Assembly: GCF_019204025.1 (NCBI RefSeq)
Contig: NZ_JAGSPB010000001.1
Span: 868,001 to 932,000 of the forward strand
Reading direction: 5' to 3'
From: Erythrobacter ani
Lineage (GTDB): Bacteria; Pseudomonadota; Alphaproteobacteria; Sphingomonadales; Sphingomonadaceae
Length of the DNA stretch: 64,000 nt
Position 1 is the stretch's first letter; every line of letters starts with the position of its first letter. Below the pieces are notes generated by a model. That model was not told the origin of the DNA, did not search any database, and was given only the letters and a program-made list of their open reading frames with translations. This document shows positions 37,906 through 45,748 of this stretch, one piece after another. Made by a program: the position numbers and the translations under genes.

Positions 37906-38358
37906 TCAGGAAGCGAGAGCCTTGCGCCGCAGGTCGCGCGCCTTGGTAAGGATGATGTCTTCCAGCTTCTGCACGGTCGCGGCCTGAACCGGCGCTTCCA
38001 CCCAATTGCCGTTCTGGGAGACCTGGCGGCTTGCAGCGACGCGCAAGGCATCGGCGCGCAAGTCCTGGTCCAAGATGGTCACGGTGACCTTCACCCGCTC
38101 TTCGGGGTTTGACGGATTGGCATACCAATCGGTCGCGATGACGCCGCCCGCGCTATCGGTCGACGCGAGCGGAGCGAAGCTCACCGTCTCGAGCGCTGCC
38201 CGCCACAGAAACGCATTGACGCCGATCGTGTTGATCTGGGCCGATTGCAGTTCGGTCCTCGGACGATCCCGACCGCCGCAAGCTGCAAGGCTGGCGAGCG
38301 CGCCGCAGACCAGAACGGCCCGAGTCGTTTTCGAAATTGCGGTTTTGGCGCGTGTCAC
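37906..38358 (-). CDS. DUF3576 lipoprotein
   Basis: 150 residues when read from GTG 38358, the likeliest start because it puts the lipobox Leu-Ala-Ala-Cys at residues 24-27, the normal distance; the open frame continues to 38436. The mature part has the DUF3576 pattern Thr-Ile-Gly-Val-Asn-Ala-Phe-Leu-Trp-Arg-Ala-Ala-Leu and Asp-Trp-Tyr. This family is common in alphaproteobacteria and lies next to leuS. No function is established; the location suggests the outer membrane. It is followed by leuS after 24 bases, so it is probably co-transcribed. Confidence 0.85.
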   Translation of the reverse strand: MTRAKTAISKTTRAVLVCGALASLAACGGRDRPRTELQSAQINTIGVNAFLWRAALETVSFAPLASTDSAGGVIATDWYANPSNPEERVKVTVTILDQDLRADALRVAASRQVSQNGNWVEAPVQAATVQKLEDIILTKARDLRRKALAS

Positions 38359-38594
38359 GGCAAGAAAATCCCTTTGTTTGTCTTCACAGGCTCTATAACC
38401 CGCACACCGCGCGCGGCAAGCTTTGTGCAGGACCAATTACCCACACCAATGCCCTGAAACCCGCGCTAACCAAGCCCTTGGGCGTCTTAAGCATTGCTGA
38501 ATTGCTCGGCCGACCCAATGACCGTGTGTGCGCGTTGCAACACTCCTATCAATAAGAGTCGGAGGAATCGGGGAAAAGATTGCTAGGATCGTTT

Positions 38595-38608
38595 CCGTAG
38601 TTCTACGG
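38595..38608. promoter_or_regulatory. 14-bp palindrome upstream of exported protein gene
   Basis: CCGTAG-TT-CTACGG, arms perfect, lies 120 bases before the ATG at 38728 in a 369-base divergent gap. It could be an operator for the exported-protein gene. No binding protein can be named; a fortuitous match is possible. Confidence 0.3.
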
Positions 38609-38727
38609 TTAAGTCGTTGTAACTCGAATCAAAGCTCACTCAGCCAGCGTTAAGGCATGTGGTGGTTTAATTCGGATCTCGACCAGAGCACCCCGGTCAC
38701 GATCGGGCAACAGGGATAGAAGCAAGC

Positions 38728-39480
38728 ATGTCACGCGGTGTGAACAAGTCAGCGAAAGTGCAGCGCCAGCTGCCGCTGCTTGGCATGGCCGGTGCGCTGA
38801 TGCTGGCTCTCCCAACGGCAAGTCTGGCCGTTGTTGGTCTGGGCCCGGATGGGTCTGCCGAGGACGCTTCGGCTTTCGATTTCTTCACCCCCGCGTCGGT
38901 TGATCCCGATCTTGCGGCACGCGTTGCTGGCAAGGCTCGCGAAAAGGGAATCCGGTTCACGCCGGCGCGCGCCAATCCCGCATTGAGCGGTAAGACGGTG
39001 ACTGTCGCAATTCGCGTCGACGCCGATACTGCGCAGGCAATCTCGGTACGTTCGGCCATTAATTCTGCGCCTGGAGCAGGCCAGTCGATCGCATCGCTCA
39101 AATCCAGCAAGTTCAACCTGGGTACGGCGCGCGGCTATCAAAGCTTCGCTCGCGAGATCGAACTGCCCAGCAATGTTCGCAATCTGAGCATCCCCGACCT
39201 GACAGAGTTTGAGCCCGCCAAGCCTCAGGCCGTCGATAAGCCAAGCCGCCTTCAACCGCGGATCGAGCTTGAAGACAAAGCTGTCGCGGGTCGTTCGCCA
39301 AACACGCTCGATGCACTGGGGTCCCAGACTGTCGATGTGGGCGGCAGCTTCAGCCTTTCACCCAATCTCGATGTGACCGCCGGTGTCCGGTATTCGCAAG
39401 AGCGTGAGCGTCTCGATCCGCTGACCAATTCGGTGCAGGACAGTCAGGCGGTCTATGTCGGAACGCAGATTCGTTTCTGA
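38728..39480 (+). CDS. exported protein with C-terminal beta-strand, unknown
   Basis: 250 residues. A signal peptide of about 34 residues (basic start, Leu-Gly-Met-Ala-Gly-Ala-Leu-Met-Leu-Ala-Leu core, cleavage after Ser-Leu-Ala) precedes a soluble N-terminal region and then a Pro/Lys-rich linker (residues about 155-185). The end has alternating strands, Val-Asp-Val-Gly-Gly-Ser-Phe-Ser-Leu and Val-Thr-Ala-Gly-Val-Arg-Tyr, and terminates Gln-Ile-Arg-Phe, which resembles the C-terminus of outer-membrane barrels. No family is recognised. A strong terminator follows (39525-39546). It is the only gene between two promoters, so it may be strongly expressed. Function unknown. Confidence 0.65.
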   Translation: MSRGVNKSAKVQRQLPLLGMAGALMLALPTASLAVVGLGPDGSAEDASAFDFFTPASVDPDLAARVAGKAREKGIRFTPARANPALSGKTVTVAIRVDADTAQAISVRSAINSAPGAGQSIASLKSSKFNLGTARGYQSFAREIELPSNVRNLSIPDLTEFEPAKPQAVDKPSRLQPRIELEDKAVAGRSPNTLDALGSQTVDVGGSFSLSPNLDVTAGVRYSQERERLDPLTNSVQDSQAVYVGTQIRF

Positions 39481-39524
39481 GCGTAGCTTGCAGGCTTAGC
39501 CGCGTTAGACATTCGTATGTAAGA

Positions 39525-39546
39525 CCCCGCTTCGGCGGGGTTTTTC
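39525..39546 (+). terminator. rho-independent terminator
   Basis: CCCCGC-TTCG-GCGGGG followed by TTTTTC, 45 bases after the stop of the exported-protein gene. The stable tetraloop and U tract make it a convincing intrinsic terminator. Confidence 0.9.
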
Positions 39547-39607
39547 TTTGCGTTCCGTAACGTCAGGTCTAGGGTTCATCCTAAACAACAGCTTGGGAGA
39601 ATCTGCC

Positions 39608-40330
39608 ATGAACCGTGTTGCCGTAGTCACCGGGGGGACGCGCGGAATCGGGCGCGCCGTTTGCGAGCAGCTCAAAGCCGATGGCTTCAATGTCGTCGCC
39701 AATTACGCCGGAAATGACAAAGCCGCACAGGAATGTGCCGAAGAATCAGGGATCAGCTGCTACAAATTCGACGTCGGCGATCACCAGGCGGTGTTGGAAG
39801 GGTGCCAGCAAATCCACGACGAAATCGGCCCCATCGAGGTCGTCGTCAACAATGCCGGGATCACGCGCGACGGCACGCTGACCAAGATGTCTTACGAGGA
39901 TTGGCACGAGGTGATGCGCATCAATCTTGGCGGATGTTTCAACATGGCCAAGGCATGTTTTCCGGGAATGCGGGAGCGGGAATGGGGCCGCATCGTCAAT
40001 ATCGGGTCGATTAACGGACAGGCGGGCCAATACGGCCAAGTCAACTACGCGGCTGCCAAGTCGGGCATTCACGGCTTTACCAAAGCGCTCGCCCAGGAAG
40101 GCGCACGCTCTGGCGTGACGGTAAACGCAATCGCGCCCGGCTATATCGACACCGACATGGTCGCCGCCGTCCCGCAAGGCGTGCTGGACAAGATCATTGC
40201 GAAAATCCCGGTCGGCAGACTGGGTCAGGCGAGTGAGATCGCTCGCGGCGTCAGCTTCCTGTGTTCCGAGGAAGCGGGTTTCATCACGGGATCGACGATG
40301 AGCATTAATGGCGGTCAACACATGTATTGA
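39608..40330 (+). CDS. phaB: acetoacetyl-CoA reductase
   Basis: 240 residues. The short-chain dehydrogenase fold is marked by Gly-Gly-Thr-Arg-Gly-Ile-Gly (residues 9-15), Asn-Asn-Ala-Gly, catalytic Tyr-x-x-x-Lys in Val-Asn-Tyr-Ala-Ala-Ala-Lys-Ser-Gly, and Ala-Pro-Gly-Tyr-Ile-Asp-Thr-Asp-Met. The PhaB-specific Gly-Gln-Ala-Gly-Gln-Tyr-Gly-Gln-Val-Asn-Tyr-Ala-Ala segment is present. It makes (R)-3-hydroxybutyryl-CoA with NADPH, the monomer for the PHA synthase encoded on the other strand at 40919-42384. FabG-type activity is the alternative but less likely given the neighbours. ATG 39608 follows a GGGAG site. Confidence 0.9.
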   Translation: MNRVAVVTGGTRGIGRAVCEQLKADGFNVVANYAGNDKAAQECAEESGISCYKFDVGDHQAVLEGCQQIHDEIGPIEVVVNNAGITRDGTLTKMSYEDWHEVMRINLGGCFNMAKACFPGMREREWGRIVNIGSINGQAGQYGQVNYAAAKSGIHGFTKALAQEGARSGVTVNAIAPGYIDTDMVAAVPQGVLDKIIAKIPVGRLGQASEIARGVSFLCSEEAGFITGSTMSINGGQHMY

Positions 40331-40348
40331 TGCGGTCGCGCCGAAAGG

Positions 40349-40918
40349 TCAGGCGCTTTCACCGATACCGTAAGCCTCCAGTCGGCGGGCAGCATTGGCG
40401 ACATCACAAGACAGCGTGACGAGGTCGTGCGCCGTCCCGTCCGCGTCCTGCACCTGATCTTTCAGCAGCGCTTCACCGCGAAAACCCATCTCCTCGAACA
40501 CGGTGATTGCGCCCTTCTGGTCGGCGGTCATCTGCGCGGTAAGCTTGCTCAGCCCCTTATCCAGCGCGATCCGGAATCCCTGCTGAACCAAATGCCTCCC
40601 CAGCCCGTGCTTGCGAGCGGTGTCAGCCACAAGAACTCGCAGATCGCCGACATGCGGCGACCAGCTGAGCGGATCGGTATAAAGCGCGACGCACCCGGCG
40701 ATCTTGCCTTCCCGCTCGGCCAGCAGCGTACTGAATGCGCCGCTCTCCGTCGCTTCGATCCAGGCATCGACCACGCGCGGTTTCCGGATATCGCGGCGCA
40801 GGAACAGCAGGTCGTGATCGGGAAGGGAACCGGCAAAGGCCAGCACCGCGTCCTTATCGTCCGCCGTCATTTCACGCAGCGTGAAGTCCGCGCCGCGAAG
40901 AGTGATTGTATCGTTCAT
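40349..40918 (-). CDS. GNAT family N-acetyltransferase
   Basis: 189 residues. The GNAT signature is in the middle: Leu-Arg-Val-Leu-Val-Ala-Asp-Thr-Ala-Arg-Lys-His-Gly-Leu-Gly-Arg-His-Leu-Val, which includes the Gln/Arg-x-x-Gly-x-Gly/Ala acetyl-CoA loop in a degenerate form (Arg-Lys-His-Gly-Leu-Gly-Arg). It lies immediately behind phaC with no gap, so it is probably co-transcribed with the PHA synthase genes. The acceptor (a small molecule or a protein) is unknown. A role in PHA metabolism is only suggested by position. Confidence 0.8.
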   Translation of the reverse strand: MNDTITLRGADFTLREMTADDKDAVLAFAGSLPDHDLLFLRRDIRKPRVVDAWIEATESGAFSTLLAEREGKIAGCVALYTDPLSWSPHVGDLRVLVADTARKHGLGRHLVQQGFRIALDKGLSKLTAQMTADQKGAITVFEEMGFRGEALLKDQVQDADGTAHDLVTLSCDVANAARRLEAYGIGESA

Positions 40919-42013
40919 TTAGACAGACCTTTCGGCAAACCAGACGTCGAGGGCAGGCCACAGGTGACGGGCCGCATTGGGGCCGGCGATCAGGCTGATA
41001 TGCCCGCCCTTCATCACAATCTCTTCCTTGTCCTTTGATCCGACATTGGCGATCAACGGCTTACTCGCTTCGTAAGGAACGATGTGGTCGTGCTGGGCAA
41101 CCCCGTGAAACACCGGGATTGTGATATTGGCCAGATCGGCGACGCGCCCATCGACCTGCAGCGTGCCTTTCAGCAGCTGGTTGTCCCACATCAGTTTCTT
41201 GATCGTATCGCGGAAATATTCGCCGGCCAGCGGCAGCATATCGTTCGCCCAGCGATCCATCTTCCGGTGGAATTCGACGAAGTCATCGTTCCACATATTG
41301 TCCCACAGCATTCTGTTGCTCGCCGCGCGCCCGGACGGTCGCAGCATATCGAACGAGGTCTGCAACAATTCGGGCGAGACATTTCCGACATTATCGACCA
41401 GCCGGTCCACATCGAAATATTCGGGCTGTGCCATGTGAGCGAAGATCGTCATTTGGGAAAAATCGATCGGCGTCGTGAAACAGGCGAGGTTCTTGATCGG
41501 AGCTTCGGGATGCGAGGCGGCGTAGATGGTGGAGAGCACCCCGCCCATGCAATATCCCATCAGCGAGACCTCTTTTTCGCCCGACGCCTGCTGCACCTTG
41601 CGAATACACTCATCGAAGAACCGGCTGGCGTAGTCATCGAGGTTCAGCGTCTTCTCCTCCGGTCGCGGATAGTCCCAGTCCATCACGAAGACATCGTATC
41701 CCGCATTAAGCAGGAACCGCACGAAGCTGTGTTCCTCGGCAACATCGAAGACATAACCGCGGTTGGTTGTCGCCATCACCATCAGGATCGGTACGCGGTA
41801 GACCTCGTCAACCAGCGGTTTGTAATGATATAGGTTGAGCGTCCCGCGTTTGTGGATCGTGTCTTTCGGGGTCAGTCCGACCGGCGGCGCTGCGGAGGCA
41901 AAGTATTCGACCCCCTTGATGTTGCGCTGGATCGTGCGTTCGACCAGCGTCCGGACTGCACCGGCTGCGTCTGCTGTTTGCTCGGCCTCTTTCGCATCTG
42001 CCATCTGCGTCAC
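40919..42013 (-). CDS. phaC: class III-type PHA synthase subunit PhaC
   Basis: 364 residues, the length of the short PhaC of class III (PhaEC) synthases rather than the about 590 of class I. The lipase-like box Gly-Tyr-Cys-Met-Gly-Gly contains nucleophile Cys155; the catalytic Asp is in His-Asp-His-Ile-Val-Pro near residue 308 and the His in Lys-Gly-Gly-His-Ile-Ser. It polymerises 3-hydroxyacyl-CoA. The gene begins at GTG 42013, overlapping the phaE-like stop, or at ATG 42004. phaB lies convergent at 39608 and phaZ far upstream. Confidence 0.9.
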   Translation of the reverse strand: MTQMADAKEAEQTADAAGAVRTLVERTIQRNIKGVEYFASAAPPVGLTPKDTIHKRGTLNLYHYKPLVDEVYRVPILMVMATTNRGYVFDVAEEHSFVRFLLNAGYDVFVMDWDYPRPEEKTLNLDDYASRFFDECIRKVQQASGEKEVSLMGYCMGGVLSTIYAASHPEAPIKNLACFTTPIDFSQMTIFAHMAQPEYFDVDRLVDNVGNVSPELLQTSFDMLRPSGRAASNRMLWDNMWNDDFVEFHRKMDRWANDMLPLAGEYFRDTIKKLMWDNQLLKGTLQVDGRVADLANITIPVFHGVAQHDHIVPYEASKPLIANVGSKDKEEIVMKGGHISLIAGPNAARHLWPALDVWFAERSV

Positions 42014-42384
42014 TCCCGTTTCGCGGTTGGTGCCTTCTTGGCAGGCGGCTTGCGTGTTCGTTTGGGCCCCGTCGCGGGCTTGTCGTCTGGCGGAGCGAGC
42101 TTTTCCAATGCCGCCTCGATCCTTATCAAGCGGTCGTCGATCGTCATGAGGCGCTGTCCGATCGCGGTCACGTCCTCCCTGCTCGGCATGTTGAAGAATT
42201 CCAGATTCCGCGACATCTGATCGGCCATCTGCTTTTGCGCCTTGACGCCAAGCTCCGTCGCGGTGCCGCTCGCCTTGGCGAAAGCATCGGTGCCGAACAC
42301 TGCTTTGGCCATTTCGTCGAACCGCGATTCGAGGTCGCCCATGGCTTTTCGCATCGCGTCCATCGGATCCATATCATTCGCCAT
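42010..42384 (-). CDS. PhaE-like small PHA synthase subunit
   Basis: 124 residues, only about a third of a classical PhaE (about 350). The N-terminal half is an amphipathic helical region (Met-Asp-Ala-Met-Arg-Lys-Ala-Met-Gly-Asp, Met-Ala-Asp-Gln-Met-Ser-Arg-Asn-Leu-Glu-Phe-Phe-Asn-Met-Pro-Ser-Arg-Glu-Asp) resembling the C-terminal part of PhaE that contacts PhaC; the tail is basic and Lys/Pro/Ala rich (Lys-Pro-Pro-Ala-Lys-Lys), like a phasin/DNA-binding tail. It overlaps phaC by four bases. I treat it as a probable PhaE-type or phasin-like partner of PhaC. The assignment rests on position and composition. Confidence 0.6.
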   Translation of the reverse strand: MANDMDPMDAMRKAMGDLESRFDEMAKAVFGTDAFAKASGTATELGVKAQKQMADQMSRNLEFFNMPSREDVTAIGQRLMTIDDRLIRIEAALEKLAPPDDKPATGPKRTRKPPAKKAPTAKRE

Positions 42385-42593
42385 GATTTCTCTCCCAAAT
42401 CAGCGCGTTTCGCATCGATAGACCAAAGGAAGGACAAACGGCACTGTCAAAGAAGGGGCAAGGCGGAGAGCGGTTGCGCAGCGCAGGCTCGCGCTTTCCT
42501 ACACGCGAGGTCCGGGTTAGGGGCGAGCGTGTTTATCCGTTTCCCCGCGCGCCGTTCGCTTGCTCCAAGCCCGGGATCCAACAGCCGGTTTCA

Positions 42594-42702
42594 TGTTGGA
42601 AATGTGTCACCCATATCCAACAGACGATTTTCCATGAAAATCAGTGGGTTGCCGTGTTGGATACGCATGACACATTGCGTGATCTGTCATGCGTTCCCAA
42701 CA
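42594..42702. repeat. 20-bp element in three copies, alternating orientation
   Basis: Copies read TGTTGGATATGGGTGACACA on the minus strand (42622-42603), TGTTGGATACGCATGACACA on the plus strand (42655-42674), and TGTTGGGAACGCATGACAGA on the minus strand (42702-42683). A weaker partial copy starts at 42594. The first pair flanks a 7-bp palindrome GATTTTC-CAT-GAAAATC (42626-42642). The last copy ends 19 bases before the RHH start at 42722. The array is a good operator candidate for that RHH protein. Confidence 0.65.
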
Positions 42703-42721
42703 TCTGATAGCAAGCTGCGCC

Positions 42722-42964
42722 ATGGCCACGCCGCTCTATCACCCGCCTGTCAAACGTTCGGTCGAGATTGCCGGCCACAAGACCTCGATCAGTCTCGAGC
42801 CGGTGTTCTGGGATATGCTCCGCCGCGCGGCAGAGGAGGATGGTATCCCGATCAACGCCCTGGTCGCGCAGATCGACGGGCAGCGCATCCGGGCCGAACT
42901 CGCACCGGGCCTCGCCAGCGCAATCCGCGTCTGGCTGGTCAGCAGGCTTGACAGCGATGGCTGA
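42722..42964 (+). CDS. ribbon-helix-helix domain protein (RHH_4 type)
   Basis: 80 residues from ATG 42722. The sequence Lys-Arg-Ser-Val-Glu-Ile-Ala-Gly-His-Lys-Thr-Ser-Ile-Ser-Leu-Glu-Pro-Val-Phe-Trp-Asp is typical of the RHH_4 family, a strand that inserts in the DNA groove, then two helices (Met-Leu-Arg-Arg-Ala-Ala-Glu-Glu and Ile-Asn-Ala-Leu-Val-Ala-Gln-Ile). The C-terminal part (Ser-Ala-Ile-Arg-Val-Trp-Leu-Val) continues the fold. It probably binds DNA as a dimer. The 20-bp repeats directly upstream suggest autoregulation. Its stop overlaps the following GNAT start (ATGGCTGA). Confidence 0.8.
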   Translation: MATPLYHPPVKRSVEIAGHKTSISLEPVFWDMLRRAAEEDGIPINALVAQIDGQRIRAELAPGLASAIRVWLVSRLDSDG

Positions 42965-43373
42965 GATAACCGCATACCGCCCGGACCATTTTGGCGGTGT
43001 CGAGCGCTTGTGGCGCTCCGTCTTTCCCGGCGATCCTGCACGGAACCAGGCAGAACATGCGATACCGCAGAAGGTCGCGATGGAAGATGACCTGTTCTGG
43101 GTAGCGGAAAGCCCGTCCGGAGCAGTGATCGGATCGATCATGGCTGGCTGGGACGGCCATCGCGGATGGCTCTATGCGGTAGCAGTCGATCCATCGCAGC
43201 AGCGCAGCGGGGTCGGACGCGACCTCGTCCGCCATGCCCTGGCTGAGCTTCGCAAGCGAGGATGCGGCAAGGTCAATCTGCAAATCCGTGCGGGCAATGA
43301 AGCCGTCACAGCGTTCTACCGCGAGCTTGGCTTCGAAATCGAGCAGCGGACAAGCATGGGCCGCGAAATCTAG
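42957..43373 (+). CDS. GNAT family N-acetyltransferase
   Basis: 138 residues from ATG 42957, overlapping the RHH gene stop. The acetyl-CoA site is Leu-Tyr-Ala-Val-Ala-Val-Asp-Pro-Ser-Gln-Gln-Arg-Ser-Gly-Val-Gly-Arg, with the canonical Gln-x-x-Gly-x-Gly loop. The ending Ala-Val-Thr-Ala-Phe-Tyr-Arg-Glu-Leu-Gly-Phe matches GNAT motif B. It resembles small-molecule acetyltransferases of the YpeA type. The overlap with an RHH regulator resembles the order of type II toxin-antitoxin pairs (RHH antitoxin followed by GNAT toxin), but the sequence is closer to ordinary acetyltransferases. Acceptor unknown. Confidence 0.85.
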   Translation: MAEITAYRPDHFGGVERLWRSVFPGDPARNQAEHAIPQKVAMEDDLFWVAESPSGAVIGSIMAGWDGHRGWLYAVAVDPSQQRSGVGRDLVRHALAELRKRGCGKVNLQIRAGNEAVTAFYRELGFEIEQRTSMGREI

Positions 43374-43388
43374 GCCAACGGCAAGGCC

Positions 43389-44672
43389 CTAATCATCGCC
43401 GACCCGCTCAATGTCGGCGCCGACCAGCTGAAGCTTTTCTTCGAGCCGTTCATATCCGCGATCGAGGTGGTAAATGCGCCGGACCTGTGTTTCACCTTCC
43501 GCAGCCAGCGCCGCGATGATCAGGCTCATCGAGGCGCGCAGGTCGGTCGCCATGACCTCCGCACCGGTCAAATCCACCGGCCCCTTGACGATGGCAGTGC
43601 GCCCTTCGGTTGCAATATCCGCGCCCATCCGCGTGAGCTCGGGCACGTGCATGAACCGGTTTTCGAAGATCGTTTCCTTGAGTACGCTGGTACCCTCCGC
43701 CTTGCACAGCAGGCTCATCAACTGGGCCTGCATGTCGGTGGCAAGACCGGGGAAAGGGGCGGTCGTGAGATCGACCGGCTTCAGTGCTCCATTGGCCTTG
43801 ATCGAAATCCCCTTGGGATCTTCTTCCACTTCGACCCCGATATTGCGGAGCGCAGCGAGTGATGAGATCATGTCCGCTGCCTTTGCGCCTTCGAGCCGCA
43901 CCTCACCGCCAGTGATTGCGGCTGCGCAGGCATAGGAACCCGCCTCGATCCGGTCCGGCATGACCTTGTAAGTTGCGCCGTTGAGCCGCTTTACGCCGTG
44001 AATGGTAAGGTCGGATGTGCCGATCCCCTCGATCTCGGCGCCCATCGCTACAAGCAGGTTGCACAGGTCGACGATCTCCGGTTCACGCGCCGCCCCGGTC
44101 AACCGGCTCGTACCGTTTGCCAGAACTGCCGCCATCAATGCATTCTCTGTCGCACCGACCGAGACGACCGGGAAATCGAAGTCGCCACCGGGCAGCCCGC
44201 CGTCGGGCGCGACCGCCTTCACATATCCCTGCGCCATTTCGATCGTGGCACCGAATGCCTCGAGCGCCTTCAGATGCAAGTCGATCGGACGGTTACCAAT
44301 CGCGCAGCCCCCCGGCAGCGAAACCGTGGCTTCACCCGCGCGCGCGAGCAGCGGGCCGAGGACCAGAATCGATGCGCGCATTTTCCGCACCAGATCATAG
44401 GGGGCAACCGTCGAGGTGAGGCGCGACGCCTCGAACGTGACGACGCGCCCGAAATCTTCCGGGCGCTTGCCCTGAATGCTCACCGAAACGCCGAACTGCG
44501 TCAGCAGGTGCTGAAACCCGTCGATATCGGCAAGCCGCGGCAAATTGCGGAGCGTCAGCGGCTCTTCGGTGAGTATCGCGCAGGGTATCAGCGTCAGCGC
44601 CGCATTCTTCGCGCCTGAAATCGGAATGGTCCCTGAGAGGCGATTGCCTCCGCGAATGATGAGTTTGTCCAT
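43389..44672 (-). CDS. murA: UDP-N-acetylglucosamine 1-carboxyvinyltransferase
   Basis: 427 residues. Cys123 in [10 protein letters not shown] is the active-site cysteine that binds PEP (the fosfomycin target), and Lys22 in Ser-Gly-Ala-Lys-Asn-Ala-Ala-Leu is the conserved sugar-nucleotide contact. The enzyme transfers enolpyruvate to UDP-GlcNAc, the first committed step of peptidoglycan synthesis. It is divergent from galU (130 bases between), and convergent with the GNAT gene, from which it is separated by only 15 bases. Confidence 0.97.
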   Translation of the reverse strand: MDKLIIRGGNRLSGTIPISGAKNAALTLIPCAILTEEPLTLRNLPRLADIDGFQHLLTQFGVSVSIQGKRPEDFGRVVTFEASRLTSTVAPYDLVRKMRASILVLGPLLARAGEATVSLPGGCAIGNRPIDLHLKALEAFGATIEMAQGYVKAVAPDGGLPGGDFDFPVVSVGATENALMAAVLANGTSRLTGAAREPEIVDLCNLLVAMGAEIEGIGTSDLTIHGVKRLNGATYKVMPDRIEAGSYACAAAITGGEVRLEGAKAADMISSLAALRNIGVEVEEDPKGISIKANGALKPVDLTTAPFPGLATDMQAQLMSLLCKAEGTSVLKETIFENRFMHVPELTRMGADIATEGRTAIVKGPVDLTGAEVMATDLRASMSLIIAALAAEGETQVRRIYHLDRGYERLEEKLQLVGADIERVGDD

Positions 44673-44802
44673 GGCGTGCCCTTACCCCTTTTGCAGGTGA
44701 TCGCAAATGTCCCGGATTGGCACTGCAGTCCGCCCTGTCATACGAATGCAACCCTAACCCCCCAGTTGACGAGGCGATCCCGAAATCCCTAACCCCAGCA
44801 TT

Positions 44803-45684
44803 ATGACCAGCCACAAACCGATCAAGAAGGCCGTATTCCCCGTTGCAGGGCTCGGCACGCGCTTCCTCCCGGCGACCAAGGCTATCCCGAAGGAACTGCT
44901 CCCCATCGTGGACCGGCCGCTGATTCAGTATGCGGTCGACGAGGCACGCGAAGCCGGGATCGAGCAGATGATCTTCGTCACTGGCCGCGGCAAGACCGCA
45001 ATCGTCGAACATTTCGACGTCGCTTACGAATTGGAAGACACGATGCGTGAGCGCGGCAAGAACATGGCCGTGCTAGAGCCGACGCGCGCGACGCCGGGCG
45101 ACATCATCACGGTTCGCCAGCAGGTGCCGCTGGGCCTTGGCCATGCGATCTGGTGCGCACGCGCCATCGTCGGCGACGAGCCATTTGCCATCTTCCTTCC
45201 CGATGAATTGATGGTCGGAAGAGCGGGGGGCACCGGCTGTATGAAGCAAATGGTCGACGCGTATGAGAAAGTGGGCGGAAACCTCATCAGCGTGCTCGAA
45301 GTGCCGAGAGAGGAGGTTTCGAGCTATGGCGTGATAGCGCCAGGAGCAGAAAACGGCGCGCTTACAGAAGTGACCGGACTGGTTGAAAAACCGCCTGTTG
45401 ACCAAGCGCCGTCCAACAAGATCGTGTCTGGCCGCTACATCCTGCAGCCAGAAGTGATGCGGACGCTGGAAACCCAGGGCAAAGGTGCGGGCGGAGAGAT
45501 CCAACTGACCGATGCGATGGCGCGGATGATCGGTTCGCAGCCATTCCATGCCGTCACCTTTGACGGCAATCGCTACGATTGCGGGAGCAAGACCGGCTTT
45601 GTCGAAGCGACGTTGGCTCTGGCGCTCGAACGCCCCGATATGGGCGCAGAAGTACGCGCCATGGCCGAGCGCCTCCTGAAGTAG
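44803..45684 (+). CDS. galU: UTP-glucose-1-phosphate uridylyltransferase
   Basis: 293 residues. The nucleotidyltransferase N-terminus Val-Ala-Gly-Leu-Gly-Thr-Arg-Phe-Leu-Pro-Ala-Thr-Lys-Ala-Ile-Pro-Lys-Glu is the classic GalU signature. It makes UDP-glucose for exopolysaccharides and other glycans. Residues Leu-Val-Glu-Lys-Pro and Gly-Arg-Tyr-Ile-Leu (mid-protein) and Asp-Cys-Gly-Ser-Lys near the C-terminus complete the family pattern. The ATG at 44803 follows a weak ribosome site. A product of this gene may supply the glycosylphosphotransferase at 32295. Convergent with flotillin. Confidence 0.95.
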   Translation: MTSHKPIKKAVFPVAGLGTRFLPATKAIPKELLPIVDRPLIQYAVDEAREAGIEQMIFVTGRGKTAIVEHFDVAYELEDTMRERGKNMAVLEPTRATPGDIITVRQQVPLGLGHAIWCARAIVGDEPFAIFLPDELMVGRAGGTGCMKQMVDAYEKVGGNLISVLEVPREEVSSYGVIAPGAENGALTEVTGLVEKPPVDQAPSNKIVSGRYILQPEVMRTLETQGKGAGGEIQLTDAMARMIGSQPFHAVTFDGNRYDCGSKTGFVEATLALALERPDMGAEVRAMAERLLK

Positions 45685-45717
45685 AAAACTCCGGACCGCC
45701 GCAATGACGGCCCGGAG
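45684..45717 (-). terminator. terminator for the flotillin operon
   Basis: Arms CTCCGG (45689-45694) and CCGGAG (45712-45717), with inner CCG/CGG pairs and a single mismatch, form a hairpin. On the minus strand it is followed by TTTTC. It lies 32 bases after the flotillin stop at 45749 and directly at the end of galU, so it may work for both convergent transcripts. Confidence 0.65.
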
Positions 45718-45748
45718 CCCTCTGTATCATCCGTTGGTCCAGACGCGT

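Noticed and set aside
42722..43373. RHH plus GNAT as a type II toxin-antitoxin pair.
   Set aside because: Order and overlap fit, but the GNAT resembles ordinary small-molecule acetyltransferases and the RHH is of the RHH_4 type; kept as annotation comment only.
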